DNA of 64,000 bases from Chloroflexota bacterium. Lineage in GTDB: Bacteria; Chloroflexota; Anaerolineae; Aggregatilineales; Phototrophicaceae. The translations under genes were made by a program, and so were the position numbers. How positions within the stretch are numbered: the stretch's first letter is position 1; every line of letters begins with the position of its first letter. The notes beneath the pieces are model-generated. The model saw only the letters and a program-made list of their open reading frames with translations. It made no database searches and had not been told where the DNA came from. The DNA lies in contig JACAER010000024.1 of assembly GCA_013388745.1 (NCBI GenBank), positions 1 to 64,000 on the forward strand, in the 5' to 3' direction. Shown here piece after piece: positions 27,447-35,406 of this stretch.

Positions 27447-28067
27447 GTGACAGTGAGCCAGCGATTGATTATCGGTATCAGCGGCGCTTCGGGCGTGATT
27501 TACGGCATTCGCGTACTGGAGGCGCTGCGGCAGGGGCGGCATGCGCTGGCGGACGAACGCATCGAAACGCATTTGATTCTGACGCCGGCTGCCAAAATGA
27601 CGATCACGCAGGAGACCGATTACGCTGTGCGCGATGTCGAAGCGCTGGCCGATGTCGTGCATACGCCCGGCAACATCGGCGCCAGCATTGCTTCCGGCAG
27701 CTTCGAGACGCTGGGGATGGTGATCGCGCCGTGCAGCATCAAGACGCTTTCCGGAATCGCCCACAGCTACAACAACGACCTGATCACGCGCGCGGCGGAT
27801 GTCCAGCTCAAAGAAGGCCGCCCGGTGCTGCTGCTGCTGCGCGAAACGCCGCTGCATATGGGGCATCTGCGGCTGATGTTACAGGCGGCGGAAAACGGGG
27901 CGATCATTATGCCGCCCGTGCCGGCGTTTTATGGTCGCCCGCAAACAGTGGACGAAATCGTCAACGGCACAGTGGGGCGCGCGCTGGCGCGTATTGGCGT
28001 TAAAAATCGCCTGTATTTTGAATGGCTGGGGCTGAAAAACAGCAAAAACCCGGCAGAGGACGACTAA
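27447..28067 (+). CDS. ubiX: Flavin prenyltransferase UbiX
   Basis: 206 residues; GISGASGVIYG at 9-19 binds the flavin phosphate, TLGMVIAPCSIKTLSGIAHS and LLLRETPLHMGHLRLM are diagnostic. UbiX joins dimethylallyl (mono)phosphate to FMN, making the cofactor for the UbiD encoded at the start of this operon. GTG start at 27447, six bases after ubiE; a second in-frame GTG two codons later is possible. The last residues NSKNPAEDD form a polar tail. Confidence 0.96.
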   Translation: MTVSQRLIIGISGASGVIYGIRVLEALRQGRHALADERIETHLILTPAAKMTITQETDYAVRDVEALADVVHTPGNIGASIASGSFETLGMVIAPCSIKTLSGIAHSYNNDLITRAADVQLKEGRPVLLLLRETPLHMGHLRLMLQAAENGAIIMPPVPAFYGRPQTVDEIVNGTVGRALARIGVKNRLYFEWLGLKNSKNPAEDD

Positions 28068-28069
28068 CG

Positions 28070-28534
28070 ATGGCTGCCGCGATCAGCGAACGCGAATTGC
28101 AAACGGTGCGCTCGTTTTTGGAAGTGACTTCCACGCTGGCGCTGGCCACCGTGAACGCCGACGGCAGCGCGCAGATCGCGCCGCTGTTTTTCGTGGCCGA
28201 CGCGGCGCTCAACCTGTACTGGCTTTCCGCGCCCACCAGTATTCACAGCGTGAATTTAAGCGCGCGCCCGGCGGTGGCCGCCGCGGTCTACCCAGAGGTG
28301 TGGGCGTGGGAACAGATTCGCGGTGTACAGATCGAAGGGCAGGCAGGCGCAGTGAACGACAGCGAAGCGAGCGCGGCGGCGCTGCGCTTGTATCGCGCCA
28401 AGTTTACCCTGCCCGCGGCACTGAATGCGCAGATTGCCGCCAGCACTGTCTATAAGCTGACTCCGCGCTGGCTGCGCTGGTTGGATAATGGCGTGCGCTT
28501 TGGTTACAAAGCACAGGGGGAAATCAACACGTAG
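28070..28534 (+). CDS. Pyridoxamine 5'-phosphate oxidase-fold (FMN-binding) protein
   Basis: 154 residues starting two bases after the ubiX stop. Split-barrel FMN-binding signature: TLALATVNADGSAQIAPLFF, LYWLSAPTSIHSVNL, and RGVQIEGQAGAVND. These small proteins are often FMN- or F420-dependent reductases or heme/flavin-binding proteins, not true PdxH. As the last gene of the quinone operon it may act on a quinone-pathway flavin, but this is only positional inference. It is convergent with infA, 16 bases apart. Confidence 0.8.
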   Translation: MAAAISERELQTVRSFLEVTSTLALATVNADGSAQIAPLFFVADAALNLYWLSAPTSIHSVNLSARPAVAAAVYPEVWAWEQIRGVQIEGQAGAVNDSEASAAALRLYRAKFTLPAALNAQIAASTVYKLTPRWLRWLDNGVRFGYKAQGEINT

Positions 28535-28550
28535 CTGGGGACGATCGCTG

Positions 28551-28805
28551 CTATTCGGTCTCTTCGTCGTCGCTGCGTCCGTCTTTGTGGCGGTAAATGA
28601 TGCGCCCGCGTGTCGGGTCATACACGCTCATTTCGACCTTCACGCGGTCTCCCAACAGAATACGGATGTAGAACTTACGCATTTTGCCCGAAAGATACGC
28701 CAGGATGCGGTGGCCGTTATCCAGTTCGACGATGAACTGCGTATTGGGCAGCGCTTCTTTAATCGTACCTTCGACTTCGATCTTGTCTTCTTTCTGTTTC
28801 GGCAT
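28551..28805 (-). CDS. infA: Translation initiation factor IF-1
   Basis: 84 residues: a single OB/S1-like fold with [40 protein letters not shown] and [20 protein letters not shown], all typical of IF-1. It binds the ribosomal A site during initiation. GAGGAG lies six bases before the ATG. It is about ten residues longer than E. coli IF-1 because of an acidic tail. It lies downstream of rpsU, unlike the common secY-map-infA arrangement. Confidence 0.96.
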   Translation of the reverse strand: MPKQKEDKIEVEGTIKEALPNTQFIVELDNGHRILAYLSGKMRKFYIRILLGDRVKVEMSVYDPTRGRIIYRHKDGRSDDEETE

Positions 28806-28835
28806 ACTACTCCTCAGAGACTAATAAACAGAGAA

Positions 28836-28862
28836 ACCGCTGCACGGCAGCCGCGCAGCGGT
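28836..28862 (-). terminator. Hairpin between rpsU and infA
   Basis: ACCGCTGC pairs perfectly with GCAGCGGT around an 11-base loop. On the minus strand the tail is TTCTCTGTTT, so it may be a weak terminator or attenuator. Confidence 0.5.
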
Positions 28863-28897
28863 GTGACACCATGTTCGGATTGTTCAGCCGACAAGGC

Positions 28898-29098
28898 TTA
28901 ACTTTCCCCCGATTTACGCTGGCGGCGGCGCGCGCGGCGAATAGCCTTTTTCTTTTCAATACGGCGCAGTTCACTCTTGGAGATGTACCAGCGCTTGCGG
29001 CGCACGGTGCTTAACACACCACTGTTGGTCACACGCTTACGAAAACGGCGCAGCAGCGATTCCTGCGATTCTCCTGGCTTCAAGTTCACTTGGGTCAT
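28898..29098 (-). CDS. rpsU: 30S ribosomal protein S21
   Basis: 66 residues, highly basic, with SQESLLRRFRKRVTNSGVLS and the Arg-rich C-terminus RRARRRQRK, the S21 signature. The ATG at 29098 is chosen because GGAGGTGA stands seven bases before it; the frame stays open upstream. S21 helps mRNA base-pairing at the small subunit platform. It sits between an S1-repeat gene and infA in a minus-strand translation block. Confidence 0.93.
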   Translation of the reverse strand: MTQVNLKPGESQESLLRRFRKRVTNSGVLSTVRRKRWYISKSELRRIEKKKAIRRARRRQRKSGES

Positions 29099-29182
29099 TT
29101 GTCCCGTCACCTCCTTCCTGTTTAGGCTTTTGTGGGACAGTGGGAACAGGGCGCGCCCCGCCTCCACCTGCTTTGCATGAAA

Positions 29183-30358
29183 TTATTGTGCTAATTTTAC
29201 AGGATTCTCGGCCTCAACGCTATGGCGCTTTTCGCTGTAGCGCGCGTGTTCTTCCGCGCCGACATCCTTCAGGCTGAGGCCCAGCCGCTGCTTATCCGCT
29301 TCGATGCTGATAATGCGCAGCAGCAGGGTTTGGCCTTCGTAGACCATGCCGCGCGCGTCTTCCGGCGCGGGGTCGGCCACCTGGCTGCTGTGCAGCAGCG
29401 CTTCGATGCCCGGCTCCAGGCTGACAAAAGCGCCAAACTGCGCCACGCGCGAAATCGTGCCTTCGACAAGCTGACCGACATGGTACAGTTCTTCGACCAT
29501 GGCCCAAGGATTCTTTTGCAGGCGCTTGAGGCTCAGGCCGATGCGCTTGCCTTCGGCGTCCAACCGCAGCACGTAAACTTCCACTTCGTCGCCGACATTC
29601 AGCAGTTCTTTGGGGTGCTTGACACGATGCCAGGCCAGTTCGGAGATATGGATCAGGCCGTCGGCACCGCCCAGATCGACAAAGGCGCCGAAATCGCGCA
29701 GACCGCTGACGATGCCCTTGCGGATGTCGCCTTCGCGCAGTTCGTCCAGCAGGATTTCCTTGCGCGCTTCGCGGTTGCCGCGCAGGGCATCGCGCTGGCT
29801 AAAGACCAGGCGACGGCGCTTGCGGTTGACTTCGATGACCTTGACGCGCACTTTCTGGCCGACGAGCGTCATCATGTAGGCCTTGCGATCATCGTCACCC
29901 AGCCCGCGCGGCAGATCGACCACATGGCTGGCGGGCACAAAGCCGCGCAAATTGCCAAACGGCACGATCAAGCCGCCTTTGTTAGCTTCGATCACTGTGC
30001 CTTCGTAGATTTCGCCGTTTTGCAGCAGTTCTTCAGCATGGCGCCAATCTTCGCCCTGGCGCGCCTGTGAAACCGAGAGCACCAGATTGCAATCTTCATC
30101 TTCCAGACGAAGGATAATGACATCGATTTCGGCGCTGACTTTGAAATCTTCGGGGTTCATCCCCAACCGTTCTACGTCGCGGCGCGAGACGATCCCGTCG
30201 CGCTTCCAGCCGACATCGATAATCAATCCCTGATTATCCACCGCCAGCACCGTCCCGGTCACGGTGTCCCCACGCTGGAGGCTTTCTTCAGCGAATGACG
30301 CTTCTAAGAGCGCTGCAAAGTCCAGACCATCGGCGACGGAATCTAACGTTTTCTGCAT
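29183..30358 (-). CDS. S1 RNA-binding domain protein, four repeats (ribosomal S1-like), copy A
   Basis: 391 residues from the ATG at 30358 (GGGAG nine bases upstream). Four S1 OB-fold repeats: GDTVTGTVLAVDNQGLIIDV, GEIYEGTVIEANKGGLIVPF, GDIRKGIVSGLRDFGAFVDL and GQLVEGTISRVAQFGAFVSL. The third carries the strong RNA-binding GFGAF-like DFGAFVDLGGADGLIHISE. Ribosomal protein S1 homologues of four to six repeats help mRNA binding to the 30S subunit. A paralogue with the same layout lies directly upstream. It has its own TTGACA/TATAAT promoter, so it can be expressed apart from the other copy. Confidence 0.92.
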   Translation of the reverse strand: MQKTLDSVADGLDFAALLEASFAEESLQRGDTVTGTVLAVDNQGLIIDVGWKRDGIVSRRDVERLGMNPEDFKVSAEIDVIILRLEDEDCNLVLSVSQARQGEDWRHAEELLQNGEIYEGTVIEANKGGLIVPFGNLRGFVPASHVVDLPRGLGDDDRKAYMMTLVGQKVRVKVIEVNRKRRRLVFSQRDALRGNREARKEILLDELREGDIRKGIVSGLRDFGAFVDLGGADGLIHISELAWHRVKHPKELLNVGDEVEVYVLRLDAEGKRIGLSLKRLQKNPWAMVEELYHVGQLVEGTISRVAQFGAFVSLEPGIEALLHSSQVADPAPEDARGMVYEGQTLLLRIISIEADKQRLGLSLKDVGAEEHARYSEKRHSVEAENPVKLAQ

Positions 30359-30537
30359 GTGCATAATCTCCCAAGGCCAAAATTTTTGTTGCGATTTCGG
30401 GAGAGGGGCACACAGCATCACGACCTCGCGGCGCACACAGCGCGCGGGCGATAAAGACTCGGTTGGAAATGTGTGGAGCGTGTCTGGGCGCGGCCATGCC
30501 GCAGCACAAAGCGCGTCCCTCCCCTGAGATCGTTTGG

Positions 30538-30565
30538 ATTATAGACCTTTGAGCCTGTTTGTCAA
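30538..30565 (-). promoter_or_regulatory. Strong sigma-70-like promoter of S1 copy A
   Basis: On the minus strand TTGACA (30560-30565), 16-base spacer, TATAAT (30538-30543): both consensus hexamers perfect. The leader to the ATG is about 170 bases. Confidence 0.85.
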
Positions 30566-30604
30566 TGATTCGTGCGCGGGGGAGGGGTTTTTTGCGGAAT
30601 TTTG

Positions 30605-30651
30605 GTTGCCAAAGGCAACGAAAACGCGCTGTGATCGCTGTTTATCACAGC
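30605..30651. repeat. Two perfect hairpins between the S1 paralogues
   Basis: GTTGCC/GGCAAC with AAA loop (30605-30619) and GCTGTGAT/ATCACAGC with 8-base loop (30628-30651). With the terminator at 30670 they fill the gap between the two S1 genes, which contains no coding sequence. Confidence 0.7.
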
Positions 30652-30669
30652 AAGAAGGAATTTACCCTT

Positions 30670-30706
30670 AAAAGCGCGGAGGGCGAGTCATGACTCGCCC
30701 CCGCGC
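30670..30706 (-). terminator. Terminator of S1 copy B
   Basis: GCGCGG and GGGCGAGTCA pair with TGACTCGCCC and CCGCGC, one mismatch and essentially no loop; four T follow on the minus strand. Confidence 0.75.
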
Positions 30707-30719
30707 AATCTGATGGTGT

Positions 30720-31901
30720 TTAGAGGCTGTCGCCGGGCTGGTCTCCAGCGGCAGAGGGTTGTTCGCTGGCGGATGGCGCGGCGTCCACACCGTTGGGGCT
30801 GGTTTCTTCGCCGGGAGTTTCGCCGGTACCCCAGCGCTGGGTGAAGCCCACACGCCGCTTTTCCGGCTCCAGATGGCTGATGCGCAGGCTGAGGCGATCG
30901 CCCTTCTTGACATAGGAATGCGGTTCCTTGAGCGAGCCGTTGCCCATTTCGCTCAGGTGCAGCAGCCCTTCCAGCCCGTTATCCAGCGCTACAAACGCGC
31001 CGAAATCGACCACATTGGTGACGGTGCCCTCGACCAGTTGGCCTTCGTGGTAACGCAGCGCGGCGTCTTCCCAGGGGTCGCTCAACAGGCGCTTGCGGCT
31101 GAGGGCGATACGGTTGGAGTCGCGGTCAAGGTTGAGCACATAGACTTCGATGTCATCCCCGACGCGCAGCACATCGCGCGGGTGATCGACACGATGCCAA
31201 GCCAGTTCGCTGACATGAATCAGGCCGTCGGCGCCGCCGAGATTGACGAAAGCGCCAAAATCGCGCAGACCGGTGACGACACCCCTGACGACATCGCCTT
31301 CCTTGAGTTCGGCCAGCAGGCGCGCTTTTTCCTGGGCGCGGCGTTCCTTTTGGGCTTCGCGTTCGCTGAAGATCAGGCGGCGGCGATCCTGATCGACTTC
31401 GATGACTTTGACGATCAGTTCGCGGCCTTCGACATCGCCCCAGCTATCGCGGCGGTCGCCGGAGAGGTTGATCGACACCAGATGCGAACTGGGGATAAAG
31501 CCTTCGAGACGATTCCAGCGTACAAGCACGCCGCCCTTGTTGTGGCCAGTGACGACGACTCTGACGGCGTCTTCAGTCTTGAGCAGGTCGCGCGCGCGTT
31601 CCCAATCGTAGCGCTGCAAGCCCATATTGATCGAGACAATCAGGTTATCGTCCTGGTCGCGCGGGTTCAGCACATACACCGGCACTTCCGCGCCAATCTT
31701 GAGTCCGGAGCGCACTTCGTTATCCAGTCGTTCCAGGTCTTGCGAAGGAACGATGCCGTCCTGTTTAGCGCCCAGATCAACGATCACTTCGCGTTCGTCG
31801 ATCTGCAAGATGATGGCGTTACGGATTTCGCCGCGGCGGGGTTGCAGCAGCCCGTAGGATTCCTCAAGCAGCTGCTCGAAGTCGTGTTCTTTGTTAATCA
31901 T
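30720..31901 (-). CDS. S1 RNA-binding domain protein, four repeats (ribosomal S1-like), copy B
   Basis: 393 residues. Four S1 repeats: RGEIRNAIILQIDEREVIVDL, then a repeat around VVTGHNKGGVLVRWNRLEGF, GDVVRGVVTGLRDFGAFVNL and GQLVEGTVTNVVDFGAFVAL. The third repeat is nearly the same as in copy A (GGADGLIHVSELAWHRVDHP), so the two arose by duplication. The last ~50 residues are an Ala/Ser/Glu/Pro-rich disordered tail absent from copy A. AGGAG precedes the ATG by three or four bases. One of the two is probably the ribosomal S1; which one cannot be told from the sequence. Confidence 0.92.
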   Translation of the reverse strand: MINKEHDFEQLLEESYGLLQPRRGEIRNAIILQIDEREVIVDLGAKQDGIVPSQDLERLDNEVRSGLKIGAEVPVYVLNPRDQDDNLIVSINMGLQRYDWERARDLLKTEDAVRVVVTGHNKGGVLVRWNRLEGFIPSSHLVSINLSGDRRDSWGDVEGRELIVKVIEVDQDRRRLIFSEREAQKERRAQEKARLLAELKEGDVVRGVVTGLRDFGAFVNLGGADGLIHVSELAWHRVDHPRDVLRVGDDIEVYVLNLDRDSNRIALSRKRLLSDPWEDAALRYHEGQLVEGTVTNVVDFGAFVALDNGLEGLLHLSEMGNGSLKEPHSYVKKGDRLSLRISHLEPEKRRVGFTQRWGTGETPGEETSPNGVDAAPSASEQPSAAGDQPGDSL

Positions 31902-32446
31902 ACTCCTATTACAGTGCCACAGGCTCCGTGCCGAGCGCAGATGGGCCTCCGGGCTTGTGACACCTCACTCCTTTCTGTGGGTGTGTATCGCAATAAAATT
32001 CCAACTCAACCGCGTCCCTGGTGCCTTCACGTGTCCATCTCGACCCGATATTATGACGAAGCACACTCTTATGTCCTTCGATGCTGCGGAACGCAGAAGT
32101 TTCCGCGTTCACTGGTTTCAACGACGTATTGTGTGACCGCAGCGGCGTTCCGAGGTGTGCTGCCAGATACGACGTGATCTGGCGGGGCGCGGCAGGCTGC
32201 CGTCGCCCATCCTGTTTAACTGACTGCTGCCGCGCACCGTACATGGGCCAGCGCGCGCCGGTTTATTTTTGGGCAGCTTGCTCCGCGCGCGGCGCTTTCG
32301 TTGAGGCAAAAGCAGCAGTGCGAGCGTTCACGCCGCACACGACCGCGTATAGGATTGCTGCATAAGCAGTAGACTGCACACCAACGCCATTTTGAAGATC
32401 ATTATAGCAGAAAAGATTGCAGCCCGAACAGGGCATTTAGCCAGTG
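31902..32446 (-). promoter_or_regulatory. Promoter and roughly 500-base leader of S1 copy B
   Basis: No convincing gene lies in these 545 bases. A perfect TATAAT on the minus strand (32401-32406) with a weak -35 suggests a transcript with a leader of about 490 bases before the S1 ATG. A 111-codon open frame (31909-32244) ends at the ribosome site, but its composition is not protein-like. Long leaders of S1 genes can be autoregulatory; here that is inference. Confidence 0.45.
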
Positions 32447-32974
32447 TTAATTCATCTCCGGCACGGTGAGGTCAAGCCCTTTGACGCCGCGATCGATTTC
32501 CCAAGGGTAGACGATATAGGCGTCGGTAACGGCGGCGTAATAATCGGGTTCGGCTTTGCTGAAGAGCGAACGGTAGGGGTTGAAGTGCAGCACGCAGGCG
32601 AAAGGCGCAGCGCCCGCCGCCTGGACACGGCCTTTGACCGCCGTGCTGGTGCGCCCACTGCCCCACACATCATCGACGATCAGCACGCGCCGCCGAATCA
32701 AGAGACTGGCATCGGGGAATTGCAAAAAAGTGGGCCAGGCCATCAGCCCGGTACGTTCGGCATCTGTTGGGAAATCGACCGCCGCCGTTAACACGCTGCG
32801 GATACTCAACGCTTCGGCCAGCATCCCGCCGGGGATAATGCCACCGCGCGTAATCATGACCATGGCATCGTAAGGCCCGGTGGTTTTGAGCTGTGGCAGC
32901 AGGACATCAATCAGTTTATCCACATCTGCCCAGGTGAGTATCTCGTGTCGTGCCGCGCCCAGTGGATTGTCCAT
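32447..32974 (-). CDS. Phosphoribosyltransferase (type I fold)
   Basis: 175 residues. The PRPP-binding motif RVLIVDDVWGSGRT is near residue 110 and an N-terminal RGG (ITRGGIIPGG) near 45, the layout of xanthine/hypoxanthine-guanine phosphoribosyltransferases. These transfer a ribose-phosphate from PRPP onto a purine base. The C-terminal hood VYPWEIDRGVKG resembles the base-recognition loop (PWE) of xanthine phosphoribosyltransferase-like proteins. Start at 32974 (GGGGGAAG 10 bases upstream); the frame continues to 33013. No operon partner. Confidence 0.85.
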   Translation of the reverse strand: MDNPLGAARHEILTWADVDKLIDVLLPQLKTTGPYDAMVMITRGGIIPGGMLAEALSIRSVLTAAVDFPTDAERTGLMAWPTFLQFPDASLLIRRRVLIVDDVWGSGRTSTAVKGRVQAAGAAPFACVLHFNPYRSLFSKAEPDYYAAVTDAYIVYPWEIDRGVKGLDLTVPEMN

Positions 32975-33079
32975 CGTGCTGTTCTTCCCCCTTGTGGCTG
33001 CATAATATATCAAAGAAATAAAATAGAATACACCGTGAACTGTTTCTGCCCCGGTATCAAAACCGCTGTTGTTGTGTGT

Positions 33080-33136
33080 CCCCCTGCGCGCGCCTTTGCG
33101 CAGGGGGTGTGGGCGAGGCCTGCCTGGCCCCTACGG
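33080..33136. repeat. Two palindromic extragenic elements
   Basis: First, CCCCCTGCGC pairs perfectly with GCGCAGGGGG (33080-33107). Second, GTGGGCGAGG/CCTGGCCCC (33109-33136) is an imperfect palindrome ending CCCCTAC. The second is similar in sequence to the palindrome at 37681-37705, which suggests a dispersed REP-like family. Confidence 0.55.
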
Positions 33137-33151
33137 ACGACAAAATTACCG

Positions 33152-34711
33152 CTACAGTTTCTCGGTGATGGTCTTGGCCTGCGTGAACAGCAGCAGGTAG
33201 TCGGGGCCGCCGGCCTTGCTGTCGGTGCCGCTCATGTTGAAGCCGCCGAAAGGCTGCGCGCCGACGAAGGCGCCGGTGCATTTGCGGTTAAAGTACAGGT
33301 TGCCGACATGGAAGACCTTGCGCGCGTGTTCCAGCCGTTCGCGGTTTTCGCTGAACAACGCGCCCGTCAGCCCGAATTCTGTGCCGTTGGCGATGGCGAT
33401 GGCGTCGTCGTAATTTTTGGCGCGGATGACGCTCAAGACCGGCCCGAAGATTTCTTCCTGGGCGATGCGCGCGTTGGGCGGCACATCGCCGAAGATCGTC
33501 GGCGGGATAAAGTAGCCGCCTTCGGGCGTATCCAGCGGTTTGCCGCCCAGCAGCAGTTTGCCTTCCTGCGTGCCAACTTCGATATATTCGTTGATCTTGT
33601 GAAAAGAACTTTTGTCGATAACCGGTCCCATATAGACATCCGGGCCTTTGTCTGGCGCATCGACTGTCAGCTTGCGCGCCAGTTCGACCACACGCTCGGT
33701 CACTTGTTCATAGACCTGGTCGACGATGATGGCGCGCGACCCCGCCGAGCATTTTTGCCCGGAATAGCCAAAAGCGCTCATGACAATACCGTTCGCTGCG
33801 TCCTCAAGGCGCGCGGTTTCATCGACCACCACCGCGTCCTTGCCGCCCATTTCCAGCACCGTGCGCTTGAGCCACAGTTGGCCTTTGTGGACTTTGGCGG
33901 CGCGTTCGAAGATGTCGATGCCGACTTCTTTGGAACCGGTGAAGGCGATGAAGCGCGTGCGCGGGTGTTCCACCAGCGGCGGCCCTATCAGCGCGCCCGA
34001 CCCGGTGACGAAATTCAGCACGCCGTCAGGGATGCCAGCGTTCCAGAACAGCTCGCACATCTTATAGGCGATCCACGGGCTTTGGCCGGCGGGCTTAAGG
34101 ATGACGGTATTGCCGGCCACCAGCGCCGCGGTTGTCATGCCGATGGCGATGGCGCAGGGAAAGTTCCAGGGAGAAATCACCGCGCCCACACCCAGCGGGA
34201 TGTATTCCAGCGCGATCTGTTCGCCCATACGCGGGGTAAGCAGTTCGCTGGACTGCGCCATCCGCAGCGCCTGCCGCGCGTAATATTCGATGAAATCGAT
34301 ACCCTCGGCACAGTCCAGATCGGCTTCGGCCCAGCTTTTGCCAACTTCCAGCACCATCATGGCGCTGAACTCGTGGCGGCGGCGGCGCATTTCGTGGGCG
34401 GCGCGCAGCAGGTAGCGCGCGCGTTCTTCGACAGGCCGGTACTGCCAGGTCTGGAAAGCGGCATCGGCGGCGGCGACGGCCTTCGCCACATGCTCCAGCG
34501 TCGCTTTGGAAAAGTGGCCCAGCACTTCGTTGGGGCGCGAGGGGTTGATCGAAGCGCTGGTTTCCGCCGTTTCGATGCGTTCGCCGCCAATCACCAGTGG
34601 GTACTTGCGCCCCATATCAGCTTTCATTTTGTCCAGCGCCGCAAAAAAAGCGCTGACATTGTCCGGTTTCGTAAAATCGGTGCCGGGTTCATTATAAAAA
34701 GCAGGTAGCAT
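33152..34711 (-). CDS. L-glutamate gamma-semialdehyde (1-pyrroline-5-carboxylate) dehydrogenase
   Basis: 519 residues, aldehyde dehydrogenase superfamily of the RocA/PruA class. Nucleophile Cys in SGQKCSAGSR near 320; general-base Glu in LEMGGKD near 287; NAD fold GSKEVG; SPWNFPCAI and the C-terminal GGFNMSG. The last step of proline (and arginine/ornithine) catabolism oxidises glutamate semialdehyde to glutamate. The SGQKCSA and KAGGPDYL motifs favour P5C dehydrogenase over other ALDHs. No proline dehydrogenase lies nearby. Confidence 0.92.
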   Translation of the reverse strand: MLPAFYNEPGTDFTKPDNVSAFFAALDKMKADMGRKYPLVIGGERIETAETSASINPSRPNEVLGHFSKATLEHVAKAVAAADAAFQTWQYRPVEERARYLLRAAHEMRRRRHEFSAMMVLEVGKSWAEADLDCAEGIDFIEYYARQALRMAQSSELLTPRMGEQIALEYIPLGVGAVISPWNFPCAIAIGMTTAALVAGNTVILKPAGQSPWIAYKMCELFWNAGIPDGVLNFVTGSGALIGPPLVEHPRTRFIAFTGSKEVGIDIFERAAKVHKGQLWLKRTVLEMGGKDAVVVDETARLEDAANGIVMSAFGYSGQKCSAGSRAIIVDQVYEQVTERVVELARKLTVDAPDKGPDVYMGPVIDKSSFHKINEYIEVGTQEGKLLLGGKPLDTPEGGYFIPPTIFGDVPPNARIAQEEIFGPVLSVIRAKNYDDAIAIANGTEFGLTGALFSENRERLEHARKVFHVGNLYFNRKCTGAFVGAQPFGGFNMSGTDSKAGGPDYLLLFTQAKTITEKL

Positions 34712-34833
34712 TGATTCTTCTCCTGTACTGCTCTAAAGTGCGGCAATTGTACCGCCCTCCCCCCCGAATCCCAAATGCCCGCGCCCAAGGCAGGACGAAC
34801 ATCATAGCGCGGCGGTGTCTGCCGGTTCGGGAT

Positions 34834-34861
34834 TGTTTCCCCCCTTCGCTCTGCTATAATG
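34834..34861 (+). promoter_or_regulatory. Promoter of rpsO
   Basis: TTGTTT (34834-34839), 16-base spacer, TATAAT (34856-34861), 69 bases before the rpsO ATG. Confidence 0.7.
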
Positions 34862-34929
34862 CCGGCTGACGCTCATTAGACCGATGCGCCTCTGTCCGGC
34901 GTATCTGGCGACTGTATAGAGGGACACAG

Positions 34930-35199
34930 ATGGCACTGACGAAAGACAAAAAGAGCGAGTTAATGAAGAACTTTGGCCGGCACGAAGGCGACACCGGTTC
35001 GCCCGAAGTGCAGATCGCCATGCTCAGTGAACGCATTAGCCAGCTCACCGAACACCTCAAGACGCACAAGCACGACCAGCACTCGCGCCGTGGTCTACTC
35101 AAGCTGGTCGGACAGCGCCGCCGCCAACTGAACTACCTGAACGACACGGATCCCGATTCGTACCGCACGCTCATCAAGAAGCTGGGACTGCGGCGTTAA
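34930..35199 (+). CDS. rpsO: 30S ribosomal protein S15
   Basis: 89 residues, the exact family length. Signature [20 protein letters not shown] and [21 protein letters not shown]15 is a primary 16S rRNA binder in the platform of the small subunit. GAGGGA lies upstream of the ATG. Next downstream is pnp, the conserved rpsO-pnp order, although pnp has its own promoter here. Confidence 0.98.
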   Translation: MALTKDKKSELMKNFGRHEGDTGSPEVQIAMLSERISQLTEHLKTHKHDQHSRRGLLKLVGQRRRQLNYLNDTDPDSYRTLIKKLGLRR

Positions 35200-35200
35200 G

Positions 35201-35230
35201 TTGCACAGGCGCGGGTAGACGGCATATAAT
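35201..35230 (+). promoter_or_regulatory. Promoter of pnp
   Basis: TTGCAC (35201-35206), 18-base spacer, TATAAT (35225-35230), immediately after rpsO. Confidence 0.7.
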
Positions 35231-35288
35231 TGCCAGCAAAGTACAGGGAAATGCCCCCGTTATTGGATCAGCCGTTTCCCCACAAGCG

Positions 35289-35369
35289 GACGCCCGCCAC
35301 GACAGGGGTTGGGGAGTGTCGCCAGCAGATGGCCTGGCGCCAGTCCCCAGTTCTTGTCGGTCGGGCGTC
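35289..35369 (+). promoter_or_regulatory. Long nested stem-loop in the pnp leader
   Basis: Four stacked perfect stems, separated by internal loops: GACGCCCG/CGGGCGTC, CGACA/TGTCG, TGGGGA/TCCCCA and CGCCAG/CTGGCG, 25 base pairs in all, ending 37 bases before the pnp ATG. In E. coli a long leader duplex is cut by RNase III and lets PNPase repress itself; the same logic is inferred here. There is no T run, so it is not a terminator. Confidence 0.75.
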
Positions 35370-35406
35370 ATCATTTCCGGCAAGACCTAAGGAGAACAAG
35401 AGCACC

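Noticed and set aside
31909..32244. A 111-codon frame in the S1 copy B leader
   Set aside because: No ribosome site, no recognisable family, and unlikely residue use; kept only as part of the leader description.
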